A program made the position numbers and the translations under genes. A DNA stretch of 64,000 nt from Corynebacterium renale. GTDB lineage: Bacteria > Actinomycetota > Actinomycetes > Mycobacteriales > Mycobacteriaceae. The notes below the pieces were generated by a model, which searched no databases, had not been told where the DNA came from, and saw only the letters and a list, made by a program, of their open reading frames with translations. Below, piece by piece: positions 1-7,658 of this stretch (positions are counted from its first letter, which is position 1; each line of letters begins with the position of its first letter). The stretch covers positions 248,001 through 312,000 of the forward strand of contig NZ_PDJF01000001.1 in the NCBI RefSeq assembly GCF_002563965.1. The letters are read 5' to 3'.

Positions 1-1230
1 GACGATAGGACCGCCACCGCCGCCGAGCGACAGCACATGACCACCCGGAAGTGGAATCGGAACGAAGCCCAACAGCAAACCAACAAGCAGACCGAACATA
101 AACGGCAGCAAGTCCACGTTCGCCAACTTGCTTTCACTGTCACCGAAGAGCTTATGCACCTTTGGCATATGCTCCGGGGCGGCAATCACGCGGATGCGGT
201 CCGAGTACTGCAGCGTCTCATGCGGGTCCGGGACGACCTCCGTATCGCCACGGCGCAGGCGGGCAATACTGAAACCATTAGCGTACGGATCCAGCTGGCC
301 AATCTGCATGCCAGCAATCTTCGGAGAAGAGATGGTCACCGAAGCAAATTCCAGGCCATCGCGGGGCAGATCCACCGAAGTTTCTTCGCCCAACTGCGGG
401 AACGCGGCGTCGAGAGCCTCCGCAGTGCCGTTGACCATAATTTCCATACCCGGGTGCAGGGGCTCGGCCGGGTTGGCCAGGCGATGCGTCTTGCCCTCGA
501 TGACGCGGGTGCCGACGATCCGCTGCCCCGTCAACTGCGCCAAACGACGAACAGTCGGCGACGGCGCACCAGCAGGTGCCTCCGGATCCGCAGCCGTACC
601 CTTCAGCGCGGCTGCGTGCTCCGCGATGCGCACGGTGCGCCATTCCAGCGGCGCAGCAATAAGACCTTCATCTTTTGCGTCCTTGACGTGGTCAACCTTG
701 AGAATCGCGGCACCCACGGCAGCGATAATGATGCACGCCAGCACTGCACCGGGATAGACCAGCGAATAGCCGACGACGGCATCGGCGGCGCGGCCCATAT
801 CAATGTCTTCCATTGCGGCCACGATCGCCGCCATACCTGGCGTGGAAGTCAACGCGCCGGCGAACATACCGGCACCAGAGACTTCATCCAAGCTAAAGCT
901 ACGCACGAGCCCGTAGGCCAGGCCACCGAGCGCCACCACGGCAATGGCGGTGAACAGGGTCAGACGCCAGCCACGGGTGCGGAATTCGCGGAAGAATTGT
1001 TCACCCGCGCTGAGGCCGATGGCGTACACGAAGAGCGCCAAGCCCAGCTGGTGAATCAGTGGAGGAATTTGAATCTCTGGGTTGAATGCACTGAGAGCAA
1101 TAGCCACGAACAACGCGGCCGCCGCCCCGAGTGAGATCCCCCAAATTTTAACTTTGCCGACTGCCAAACCTGCCACCAGGATGACGATCAACGCGACTAA
1201 TGGTTGTTCTGCGAGAAAATCCAGAACCAC
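1..1230 (-). CDS. AspT/YidE-type membrane transporter (3' end outside window)
   Basis: Partial gene: 410 codons are present and the frame is still open at base 1. The product starts with hydrophobic helices, then has a soluble central part of roughly 150-200 residues (about residues 190-350) with two TrkA-C-like stretches (for example VRIAEHAAALK and SDRIRVIAAPEHM). Membrane helices resume with PIPLPGG and a glycine-rich turn. This order (TM block, paired TrkA-C domains, TM block) is that of the aspartate:alanine exchanger / YidE-YbjL family, whose members usually have about 530-560 residues. GTG at 1230 is chosen because an AAGAGGTGG Shine-Dalgarno sequence lies just upstream. Substrate cannot be inferred. 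The 132-bp upstream region carries two inverted repeats that may regulate it. Confidence 0.85.
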   Translation of the reverse strand, partial: MVLDFLAEQPLVALIVILVAGLAVGKVKIWGISLGAAAALFVAIALSAFNPEIQIPPLIHQLGLALFVYAIGLSAGEQFFREFRTRGWRLTLFTAIAVVALGGLAYGLVRSFSLDEVSGAGMFAGALTSTPGMAAIVAAMEDIDMGRAADAVVGYSLVYPGAVLACIIIAAVGAAILKVDHVKDAKDEGLIAAPLEWRTVRIAEHAAALKGTAADPEAPAGAPSPTVRRLAQLTGQRIVGTRVIEGKTHRLANPAEPLHPGMEIMVNGTAEALDAAFPQLGEETSVDLPRDGLEFASVTISSPKIAGMQIGQLDPYANGFSIARLRRGDTEVVPDPHETLQYSDRIRVIAAPEHMPKVHKLFGDSESKLANVDLLPFMFGLLVGLLLGFVPIPLPGGHVLSLGGGGGPIV

Positions 1231-1271
1231 GGCACACCACCTCTTGAATGCGTGTGCATACCCGCACCCGC

Positions 1272-1295
1272 AGGATTAAATGTCGGTCTAATCCT
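1272..1295. promoter_or_regulatory. Inverted repeat in the transporter leader
   Basis: A perfect 7-bp inverted repeat, AGGATTA at 1272-1278 and TAATCCT at 1289-1295. On the minus strand the right arm overlaps a possible -10 hexamer TAGGAT. It lies between the larger inverted repeat and the transporter start and could be a second operator half or a leader hairpin. Confidence 0.3.
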
Positions 1296-1322
1296 AGCAG
1301 CCGTTTGCTTTTATTCGGAATT

Positions 1323-1358
1323 GAATATGCCCGATTTCACCAATTTTCGGACATATTC
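1323..1358. promoter_or_regulatory. Long inverted repeat, candidate operator
   Basis: GAATATGCCCGA at 1323-1334 is mirrored by TCGGACATATTC at 1347-1358, 11 of 12 positions pairing around a 12-nt centre. It begins 5 nt behind the VKOR stop codon and lies about 95 bp upstream of the transporter start. No T-run follows on the minus strand, so it looks more like a dimeric repressor or activator site for the transporter than a terminator for the VKOR gene. The regulator is not identifiable. Confidence 0.5.
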
Positions 1359-1362
1359 GGAA

Positions 1363-2001
1363 CTAATTAAAGAAAAAGTCGCGGAAAACTACGAGCATCG
1401 TCACACCAATAACAACCATCCAGACCACGGCTAGCGCCCACCACCACTTGCCGGCAGCACGAGTCATGGCGTTATCCCCGCCGTAGGCCGGGAACGTAAA
1501 ACCGACCGTGGCACAGAATAAAATGATGGCCGCTGCCCAAATCTGAATGCAGTTTGTGCACAGTGCGCCAAGGGTGAAGATGGCGTGCGCCGCTAAGTAC
1601 ATGCAGAAGCCCACGACAACCGTCATGCCGACGCCAATGAGGAACCACAGCCACCCCGCGAAGCGTGCGCCGGCGAGCATCGCTACACCCAGCGCGGCAA
1701 CGGCACCGAAACCGGCAAGGCCATAGAACGAATTAGAGATACCAAAGGTTGTGGCGGCGTCGGAACGCATCACATCTGTGCAGGAGAAAACCGCATTGTA
1801 ATCGCACACTGCGACGAAGTTCGGATCTTTCAAGCCCGCAATTTGGTCCAGCAAGACACGCGCGGACGGCACCAGCCCCCACAGGCCGCAGACGGTGAAG
1901 ATGATGCCCAACCACAGTGGTGGCTTCGGGCGGGTTTCCAAAGTTGGCGGAGTAGGTGCTGCGGTGTGCTCATGCGTGGCCACCGGATACTGCGATGTCA
2001 T
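1363..2001 (-). CDS. Vitamin K epoxide reductase (VKOR) family protein
   Basis: A 212-residue polytopic membrane protein with about five hydrophobic segments. The VKOR hallmarks are visible: a loop cysteine pair (C66 and C74 in the stretch CDYNAVFSC), a downstream Ser/Tyr-containing turn (NSFYGL), and the redox-active CxxC (C148-T-N-C151) in a later helix. In actinobacteria these enzymes re-oxidise DsbA/MdbA-like thiol oxidases at the outer face of the membrane, passing electrons to quinones, and so drive disulfide formation in exported proteins. The roughly 25-residue Pro/Thr-rich N-terminus precedes the first helix. The gene lies 4 bp downstream of the methyltransferase gene, probably in one transcript with it and alr-tsaE. 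Confidence 0.92.
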   Translation of the reverse strand: MTSQYPVATHEHTAAPTPPTLETRPKPPLWLGIIFTVCGLWGLVPSARVLLDQIAGLKDPNFVAVCDYNAVFSCTDVMRSDAATTFGISNSFYGLAGFGAVAALGVAMLAGARFAGWLWFLIGVGMTVVVGFCMYLAAHAIFTLGALCTNCIQIWAAAIILFCATVGFTFPAYGGDNAMTRAAGKWWWALAVVWMVVIGVTMLVVFRDFFFN

Positions 2002-2005
2002 AGGT

Positions 2006-2722
2006 TCACAGCGTAGTATGCAGCACAGTCAGCGGCCAACGTACCAAACGTGTCTGGCCATCTGTCCACTGCGCGGAAAGCTCCCCGACAAACGCGTCCA
2101 GTTCGCTACGCGCTTCCGGCGAACGCGCCGACGACCACGTATTCAGGTAACCCACGAACTGCTCGCACGTCATGTGTTGGTCTAGGAATTCTTCCTCACG
2201 GATCGCCCCAGGAATCAACGGTTCCACAGACCGGAGTTCATCATCAACAATGCTGCGCTGCGGTTCCCAGAAACGGTGGAACGGGCCCCAATAAAAATCG
2301 GAGAACACCTGCTCCAAGCCCCCGCCCGGATCCAGCTGCGCGACCCCATACGACACGATCCACAACAGTGCCCCCGGGCGTGCAACCCGGCGCGCTTCTG
2401 CAAGGAACGCAGGAACATCAACCCAATGAATAGCTTGCGCCACTGTGATAACGTCCACGGATTCCGTGGCGAAAGGCAGCGACTCCGCGGTAGCCACGAC
2501 CATTGGGACACCGCCGGCGGCGTGTGCCTGGCTCAGCGAAGGATCGACCCCCACCGCAAGCAGAAAGTCACGCTGCAGTTCAGCGGTCAGCTGGCCGGTG
2601 CCGGCGCCGACGTCGATAAGCACTCTAGCCTGCGGCGCAAGCTCCCTGATGTGCTTGACGACGTCCGCAGGGTACGTCGGACGGAAGGCCGCATAATCGG
2701 CGCCTGCCTCGAAGAAAGTCAC
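2006..2722 (-). CDS. Class I SAM-dependent methyltransferase
   Basis: A 238-residue protein of the UbiE/COQ5-like methyltransferase type. Motif I, the SAM-binding glycine loop (VLIDVGAGTG), is at about residues 35-44. Motif II with an acidic residue (GVDPS) and the post-II stretch ATAESLPFA follow, then AIHWVDVPAFLAEARRV, typical of this family. The N-terminal ADYAAFRPTYP is the usual entry helix of this subgroup. The chosen GTG at 2722 overlaps the preceding tsaE stop codon in a GTGA arrangement, indicating translational coupling; longer in-frame versions would run into tsaE. The substrate is unknown. Confidence 0.85.
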   Translation of the reverse strand: MTFFEAGADYAAFRPTYPADVVKHIRELAPQARVLIDVGAGTGQLTAELQRDFLLAVGVDPSLSQAHAAGGVPMVVATAESLPFATESVDVITVAQAIHWVDVPAFLAEARRVARPGALLWIVSYGVAQLDPGGGLEQVFSDFYWGPFHRFWEPQRSIVDDELRSVEPLIPGAIREEEFLDQHMTCEQFVGYLNTWSSARSPEARSELDAFVGELSAQWTDGQTRLVRWPLTVLHTTL

Positions 2723-4380
2723 CGCTGCACCCACTCCCACGAAATGAAGCGTGCCTCCGAGTCCGGGTCCTGGGCGACGGCTGATTCGCGGTCGAAGCGG
2801 ACCAGCAGGTAACGGTCCTCCAGCTGCTCCACCAAACCGCCACCCCACTCAGCGACAACGACCGCATCGTCAAGCGCAGTATCCAAGTCCAGGGCGTCGA
2901 GTTCGCCCAACGGATCGGCCTGGGATGGGTCCTCACCGAGCAGTCGGTAGGCATCCACATGGACCAGGTTCGGCCCGCCACCGGCTGAGGGGTGTTCACG
3001 GGCGATGACAAACGTCGGGGATGTGACCTTGCCCGTAACCCCCTTGGGCCCGAGCCCTCGCGCGAAACCCTGGGTAAATGTAGTCTTGCCGGCTCCTAGA
3101 GGGCCGTCGAGAATTACCACGTCACCGGCGCGGACCCGGGCCGCCAACTCGGCGGCAAGTTCCTGTGTGTCCTCCATCGTCTCCGTACGCCGGCGATGCT
3201 CGTACTCGATGGCGGTGCGCCCTTGCGGGGAACACACGATCTCATAATTAATCGTGCCGGTGGCTGTGGCGAGTTCGGTTGCTGTCATTTCACCTTGATC
3301 GCCAGGCCCGAACACTACTGCCGTGTCTCCCGGCTGAACCGCATGTGGATTCGAGCCCAAGAAGATAAGGAATTGATCCATGCACACCCGGCCCACTTGC
3401 GGGTAACGGTGACCATTGACAGTGACCTCCAAGTGCCCCTGCCAGGAACGCGACACTCCGTCGGCGTATCCCATCGGCACGACGGCCAAGTAGCCGTCCT
3501 CCGGGGCCTGCCACGTCAAACCGTAGGAGGTGCCCTCCCCCTGCGTAATCGGCTTCACACGCAGCACCGGCGCTTCCCACTGCATGGCCGGACGCAACCC
3601 ATGATCCTTGCCCGGGATGGGCTCTAAACCGTAGAGCGCCACACCTGGGCGAACCATCTCATGGTGCAAATCAGGACGAGTCAGCGTACCCGGCGAATTA
3701 CACAGATGATTCTCCTTCAGCTCCAGCCCCTTGGCCCGGCCCCTGTCTATGAATTCCTGGAAACGCTGCCCCTGACGCGTCGTCTCCGGGTTATCGGGAT
3801 CATCCGCGCAGGCCAGGTGACTCATGAGCCCCCGGACAGTAATGCCTTCGGCGCGCAACATTTCAGCGACATTTTCGAACTCGCCGGCCTCCACACCGTT
3901 GCGGTGCATCCCGGTTTCCACCATGATGTAGACCTCCACCGGCTCCGCGACCTGGGAATTATCCACGAAGGTGCGCACGGCCTGGGCGTGTGCCTGCGAC
4001 GTCACCGCAATCTGAATCTTCCGTGCGGCCACCTCACGCAGATCAGTATCCGGGGTCCACATCCACGCCAAAACCGGCGCCTCAATACCGAGCTCGCACA
4101 GCTCAAGGGCTTCAGGTAACGTCGCAACGCCGAATGCGTCTGCACCGCCTTCGAGCATTGCGTGCGCAGTCGGGCCCACACCGTGGTGGTAGCCGTCGGC
4201 CTTCACAATCGCGCGGAGCTGCACATCTGGACCAACCAGGTCCTTGACTACGCGCGTGTTGTGCACGATTGCGTCCAGATTAACGCGAGTGACAATCATG
4301 CTTCTCGACGCCGCGACCCCTCCCCCAGCCAGGTGCTGCGAAACGTCGGTGGACTCATGGTTTTCAGACATAATTCCCAT
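2719..4380 (-). CDS. alr-tsaE: Fused alanine racemase / TsaE ATPase
   Basis: One 553-residue frame joins two usually separate enzymes. Residues about 28-397 are alanine racemase: PLP lysine K60 (AIVKADGYHHG), the Asn-Ser-Pro stretch near 228, catalytic tyrosine Y286 (GTSYGLTW) and the TINYE end. It makes D-alanine for peptidoglycan. Residues about 402-553 are TsaE, the ATPase of the tRNA t6A37 complex, with Walker A GPLGAGKTT (426-434), the switch SPTFVIARE and the HVDAYRL motif. The join is a short charged linker (EYEHRRRTET) with no stop. ATG 4380 has a strong GGAGG 7 nt upstream. An internal ATG at 3177 (M402), preceded by GGAG, could also give a free TsaE, so one or two products are possible. 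Confidence 0.9.
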   Translation of the reverse strand: MGIMSENHESTDVSQHLAGGGVAASRSMIVTRVNLDAIVHNTRVVKDLVGPDVQLRAIVKADGYHHGVGPTAHAMLEGGADAFGVATLPEALELCELGIEAPVLAWMWTPDTDLREVAARKIQIAVTSQAHAQAVRTFVDNSQVAEPVEVYIMVETGMHRNGVEAGEFENVAEMLRAEGITVRGLMSHLACADDPDNPETTRQGQRFQEFIDRGRAKGLELKENHLCNSPGTLTRPDLHHEMVRPGVALYGLEPIPGKDHGLRPAMQWEAPVLRVKPITQGEGTSYGLTWQAPEDGYLAVVPMGYADGVSRSWQGHLEVTVNGHRYPQVGRVCMDQFLIFLGSNPHAVQPGDTAVVFGPGDQGEMTATELATATGTINYEIVCSPQGRTAIEYEHRRRTETMEDTQELAAELAARVRAGDVVILDGPLGAGKTTFTQGFARGLGPKGVTGKVTSPTFVIAREHPSAGGGPNLVHVDAYRLLGEDPSQADPLGELDALDLDTALDDAVVVAEWGGGLVEQLEDRYLLVRFDRESAVAQDPDSEARFISWEWVQR

Positions 4381-4434
4381 TGTGCCACCTCCATCCCACG
4401 CACGGCTCTACTACCTTTGGGTCTGCTTCTTGAC

Positions 4435-4449
4435 TATCCTTGGAAGGCG
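4435..4449 (+). promoter_or_regulatory. Candidate -10 element for a leaderless transcript
   Basis: TATCCT at 4435-4440 ends 8 nt before the GTG at 4449. No well-spaced Shine-Dalgarno sequence precedes that GTG (GGAAGG is only 2 nt away), so transcription starting at or next to the start codon is plausible, as is common in corynebacteria. Confidence 0.4.
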
Positions 4450-5300
4450 TGGCTGAAAACTTGAAGAAACCGCTGTCCAAATTGTCCAAGCGCGGACCGC
4501 ACCGCGTGCTCGTCGGTGACTTGGATTACGCAGGTCTACACGGGAAGGTGTACACCCCGGCCGAAGGCAAAGGTGTTCCTGCTGTGGCCTTCGGCCATGA
4601 CTGGATGACAGACATCAAGCATTACCACGCAACACTGCGTCACCTTGCTTCGTGGGGCATCGCAGTTGCCGCGCCGAATACGGAAAAGGGGTTTAGCCCC
4701 GACCACCGTGGTTTTTCCGCCGACCTCGAATCCGCGATGCAGATTTTGGCAGGCGTCAAACTAGGCCACGGCAACGTCACCGTGAACCCGAAGAAGATTG
4801 GTGTTATCGGGCATGGCATGGGCGCAGGATGCGCAATCCTTTCCGCCGCAGGCAACGAGAAGGTTCGCGCCGTCGCTGCGATTTACCCTTCCGTCACCGC
4901 TCCTTCCAACACTGCAGCTGCTAAGAACGTCGACGCACCCGGGCTGATTATCGCCTCCGGCGACAACGCCCTTATCGAGGCCGGCAACCCCGTAGAAATT
5001 GCCAACGCCTGGAAGGGCGACGTTGCCTACCGGGAGATCGAAAACGGAAACCAGCAGGGATTCTCTGAGAACACCATGTTTAAGCTGCTCGTTGGCTTAG
5101 CTAAACCGCAAACGAGCGCTCGGGAAACCGCCCGTGGCCTAGTCACTGGCTACCTCTTGCACCAGCTGGATGGCCAGAAGAAGTTTTCCGCATTCTCCGA
5201 ACCGATGGTGGAAGCAAAGAACGTCCAGTCCCTCGACGGTGATGTTCTCCAAGAGAAACTCGACGAACAACAGGGCAAAAACCTATCCCTGCCGTTCTAA
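4449..5300 (+). CDS. Alpha/beta-hydrolase fold protein, nucleophile serine replaced
   Basis: A 283-residue protein of the dienelactone-hydrolase / polyester-hydrolase-like branch. Visible are a YTPAEG strand, the oxyanion-side motif AVAFGHDWM at about residues 45-53, APNTE after the next strand, and the nucleophile elbow near 121-125. The elbow reads GHGMG where catalytic members have GHSMG, so residue 123 is Gly instead of Ser. A candidate acid, SGDN, follows later. The fold is clear but ordinary serine-hydrolase chemistry looks unlikely. Start choice: GTG 4449 gives VAENLKKPLSK; an in-frame TTG at 4440 adds three residues. Transcribed divergently from alr-tsaE across 68 bp. Confidence 0.8.
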   Translation: MAENLKKPLSKLSKRGPHRVLVGDLDYAGLHGKVYTPAEGKGVPAVAFGHDWMTDIKHYHATLRHLASWGIAVAAPNTEKGFSPDHRGFSADLESAMQILAGVKLGHGNVTVNPKKIGVIGHGMGAGCAILSAAGNEKVRAVAAIYPSVTAPSNTAAAKNVDAPGLIIASGDNALIEAGNPVEIANAWKGDVAYREIENGNQQGFSENTMFKLLVGLAKPQTSARETARGLVTGYLLHQLDGQKKFSAFSEPMVEAKNVQSLDGDVLQEKLDEQQGKNLSLPF

Positions 5301-5420
5301 AATGTGCGCCCCTGCGTGCGCTGGTGTGAAGCCGACGCCGGGGAGGTCCCGCCCGCGATTGGATAAGTACGTCCGACCGCGGGTCTTGCGTTTTGGGCGT
5401 GCATTAGCCGTCTGACTGAG

Positions 5421-5452
5421 GCTGGCTGGCTGGTTGGCCGGCTGGCCGGCTA
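5421..5452. repeat. GGCT/GGCC-rich short tandem repeat
   Basis: The 3' part of the gap after the hydrolase gene consists of repeated GGCT, GGTT and GGCC tetramers and runs into the stop codon of the downstream convergent gene. It may be prone to slippage. No other element is evident in 5301-5449. Confidence 0.45.
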
Positions 5453-5713
5453 GGGCGCTTGGCCCAGCGTCTTGGATTGCACAATGCCTCGCATCGGACG
5501 ACGCTGCCCCACATCCATAGGCCGTCCGGTCTGCTGCACGTCTGGGTTCTGCCAGTTCGGTGTCCTCGGATACAATGCGCTCGGTTCAGGGGCTTTGCGT
5601 TGCTTATGCGCCGCGGTGATATCACGCTGGGCCTTTATCACTTCACGTTCAAATTGCTGCATCCGTTCTTCCGTACGTCGGCGGAATGCTTCGGCAAAAT
5701 CTTGAAAATCCAT
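5450..5713 (-). CDS. Small charged hypothetical protein
   Basis: 87 residues, not recognised. The first half (residues 1-45, FQDFAEAFRRRTEERMQQFE and onward) is a strongly charged amphipathic helix, probably a coiled coil; the second half is Pro/Arg/Gln-rich and disordered-looking. No signal peptide or membrane segment. The start codon directly abuts the stop of the Cys/Pro-rich gene (5714), so it is the third gene of an apparent operon with the genes at 7240-7545 and 5714-7243. A cytoplasmic partner of those proteins is a reasonable inference, nothing more. Confidence 0.65.
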   Translation of the reverse strand: MDFQDFAEAFRRRTEERMQQFEREVIKAQRDITAAHKQRKAPEPSALYPRTPNWQNPDVQQTGRPMDVGQRRPMRGIVQSKTLGQAP

Positions 5714-7243
5714 TTACCACTGTCCTACTTTCTTCACGCTTGATCCCACCGAACTTGCCACTGCGGCCACAGGCTGTGGAGCCACCTGAGTCGGCGCAGG
5801 AGGTGGCGTCGGCGCAGGTTGGGGCGCTGACTCCGGTGCTGGCGCTGGTTCGGGAGCCGCCGCCGGTGCTGGAGCTGCTGCTGCCGGTGCTGGGGAGGCC
5901 TGCGCTGCCATCATTGCTTGCTTGGCTGCCGGTGCTGGCGGTTCTGGTACTTTGTCCAGGTCAGTCAAGTTGGGAACTGGTGCTGGGGCTGGCGCTGGCG
6001 CTGGTTCTGGGACCGGTTCGGGCAATGGTTCTGGGACCGGTTCTGGAACTGGGAAGTCGCAGTTTTCTACGAGGTCAACCAAGCACGTGACAACAGCTGC
6101 GACGACAACCACCGCTACGCCGACGCCCAACGCACCCAATACTCCTGTACAGCTATCGGGCACACATCCTTCGGACTCGGGTGGCGGGCATTCGTCTGCT
6201 GGCGGTTGGGTACATTCTGGTTCTTCTGGGCAGGGTTCCGGCTGTGGCGCAGCCGGAGTCTGTGGCGTTGGACGTTGAGGTTCAGGACACTCTGAGACAG
6301 GCTTCTCCGGCACTGGAGGTGCCGACTCTGGTGGGCAGACTGTCGCAGGCGTCGTCGGACGTGGCTCAGGCTGGGGTTTAGGCTCAGGCTGTGGGCACGG
6401 CTCAGATTTGGGTCGGTCTGCGTCGCACGGCTGGGTCACAGGTGGCGAAGGCTGCGGGCACTCGGGTTTGCCAGCCGGAACTGTTGGCGTCGGTTGCGCA
6501 GGCGCTGGAGTGGTTGGTTGTGGGCTAGACGGCTGCGGACTTGGAACCTGCTCCTGTGTGGCAGGCGGTGCCGCAGCAGCCGGAGCAGTAGGCGTCCCAC
6601 ATTCTGAAACCGCTGCTGGTTGCGTTTTCTCCTGGCACACCACGGCGCAACACGCGTCAATGCGGACGGTTAATTCACCAAAGCATCCGTCCAATGCTTC
6701 ATCGCGGGCGGTACACACATCTTTGATGCATGCAGCAGCTTCGTTGATGAGTTTGTCGCCGGCATCAACGCATTGGGCAATCAACTGCTCATCGCGGACC
6801 GGATCGCAGTGTGATAGTAGCGCCGCTAGTTGGTCGATGAGTTTCTCTAGGGCAGCTACGATTTCTGTCATCCCGGATTGGGAAACCTGATCTATTTCTT
6901 TCGCGGACTCCGCTGCAGAATTTCCGTCGGCGGCAATTTTTGTGGTTTCTTCCTTGCCACCTGACCAGTCATTAACCGCGCCAGAAATCCACCTGGCGAT
7001 GACACCACTAGCCAGGTCAAGCAGAATAGACACGAGAAAACCCGCCGGGCCACGGGCTCGCCCAGGTGTACTCCGCCCTTTAGCTTTCGACGATTCTTTA
7101 GCCAGTTGCCCGGGATCTAAGCCTTGAGTTTTTGCGACGTCTTTTTCCAAAGCGCTCTGCGGCACCTTTGGGCCGGCGTACTTTCCCTGAGAAGCCGAAC
7201 TGAGCTTTCTCGCTGCGCGCCCATATCCTGATAAGAAGCTCAT
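5714..7243 (-). CDS. Cys- and Pro-rich membrane protein, unknown function
   Basis: 509 residues, not matched to a named family. N-terminus (1-65) is basic and Gly/Ser/Lys-rich; 66-92 is hydrophobic (GFLVSILLDLASGVIARWI). Residues 105-200 form a helical region with paired cysteines (AACIKDVC, DACCAVVC). About 210-365 is a Pro/Glu/Cys-rich stretch with many Cys-Pro and Pro-Glu units. About 368-392 is a good transmembrane helix (GALGVGVAVVVVAAVVTCLV). The rest is a PEP/PAP repeat tail ending SSVKKVGQW. I count about 21 cysteines, which suggests oxidation outside the cell. The first gene of the operon overlaps it by 4 nt. The locus lies near, but not inside, the ESX-like cluster; a surface or secretion-associated role is inference. 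Confidence 0.75.
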   Translation of the reverse strand: MSFLSGYGRAARKLSSASQGKYAGPKVPQSALEKDVAKTQGLDPGQLAKESSKAKGRSTPGRARGPAGFLVSILLDLASGVIARWISGAVNDWSGGKEETTKIAADGNSAAESAKEIDQVSQSGMTEIVAALEKLIDQLAALLSHCDPVRDEQLIAQCVDAGDKLINEAAACIKDVCTARDEALDGCFGELTVRIDACCAVVCQEKTQPAAVSECGTPTAPAAAAPPATQEQVPSPQPSSPQPTTPAPAQPTPTVPAGKPECPQPSPPVTQPCDADRPKSEPCPQPEPKPQPEPRPTTPATVCPPESAPPVPEKPVSECPEPQRPTPQTPAAPQPEPCPEEPECTQPPADECPPPESEGCVPDSCTGVLGALGVGVAVVVVAAVVTCLVDLVENCDFPVPEPVPEPLPEPVPEPAPAPAPAPVPNLTDLDKVPEPPAPAAKQAMMAAQASPAPAAAAPAPAAAPEPAPAPESAPQPAPTPPPAPTQVAPQPVAAVASSVGSSVKKVGQW

Positions 7244-7545
7244 CGGAGTGCCTCCACGGAGCGTGCCCCCGCACGGTCCTGGTGTTCAAACAGATCCACG
7301 TCCTTGAGCACAGCCCTGAGGCCGCGGCTTAATGTTTGTAGCCTTCGCAGTTCAGCGGCATGCATGCGCGCATACCCTGCGTTAATAGCCCGGGCATGAT
7401 GTGCGAATCCTTCACCAAGCGCAGTGGAATCAAGGTGTGGCACTACGGAACTGTGATCAGCAATTTGTCGCGCAAGTTCCGCAAGGAGCTGGTTGACGGT
7501 ATCGCGTATGTGTTCTGGGCGTAAAAATACGGTGGATAAAGGCAC
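7240..7545 (-). CDS. EspC/WXG-like helical protein (putative)
   Basis: 101 residues, all helical in appearance: a helix at about 9-30 (PEHIRDTVNQLLAELARQIA), a loop ending in the hydrophobic SSVVPHLDSTALGEGFA, then a long helix (HHARAINAGYARMHAAELRR and onward) ending in charged residues. This pattern, with no cysteine and no signal peptide, resembles the EspC/DUF2580 type of ESX-associated proteins of actinobacteria; the WXG turn itself is absent. GTG 7545 is preceded by a GGGGG Shine-Dalgarno sequence. Its stop overlaps the start of the Cys/Pro-rich gene by 4 nt, so the two are translationally coupled. The family assignment is tentative. Confidence 0.6.
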   Translation of the reverse strand: MPLSTVFLRPEHIRDTVNQLLAELARQIADHSSVVPHLDSTALGEGFAHHARAINAGYARMHAAELRRLQTLSRGLRAVLKDVDLFEHQDRAGARSVEALR

Positions 7546-7574
7546 TGACGAACCCCCATGTGTCTAGTAGTGGC

Positions 7575-7598
7575 CCCGTGGTGCTTTCATACCACGGG
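7575..7598 (-). terminator. Hairpin downstream of glmM
   Basis: CCCGTGGT at 7575-7582 pairs with ACCACGGG at 7591-7598 around an 8-nt loop. It lies about 60 nt behind the glmM stop. The T-rich side faces the plus strand, so termination of glmM here is possible but not ideal; it could be bidirectional. Confidence 0.4.
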
Positions 7599-7658
7599 CT
7601 TTTCCTACTTAGACGCTCTACACCCAGGCGGAGGTTCCCCCGAGTTTCAGATCAGTGC

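Noticed and set aside
37..1134. Plus-strand 365-codon frame opposite the transporter
   Set aside because: The minus-strand frame shows clear TrkA-C and membrane features; the plus-strand product is a basic shadow without domains.
5686..6890. Several plus-strand frames opposite the Cys/Pro-rich gene
   Set aside because: Produced by Pro/Ala/Glu repeat codons read in antisense (Gly/Leu/Trp-rich); no start signals.
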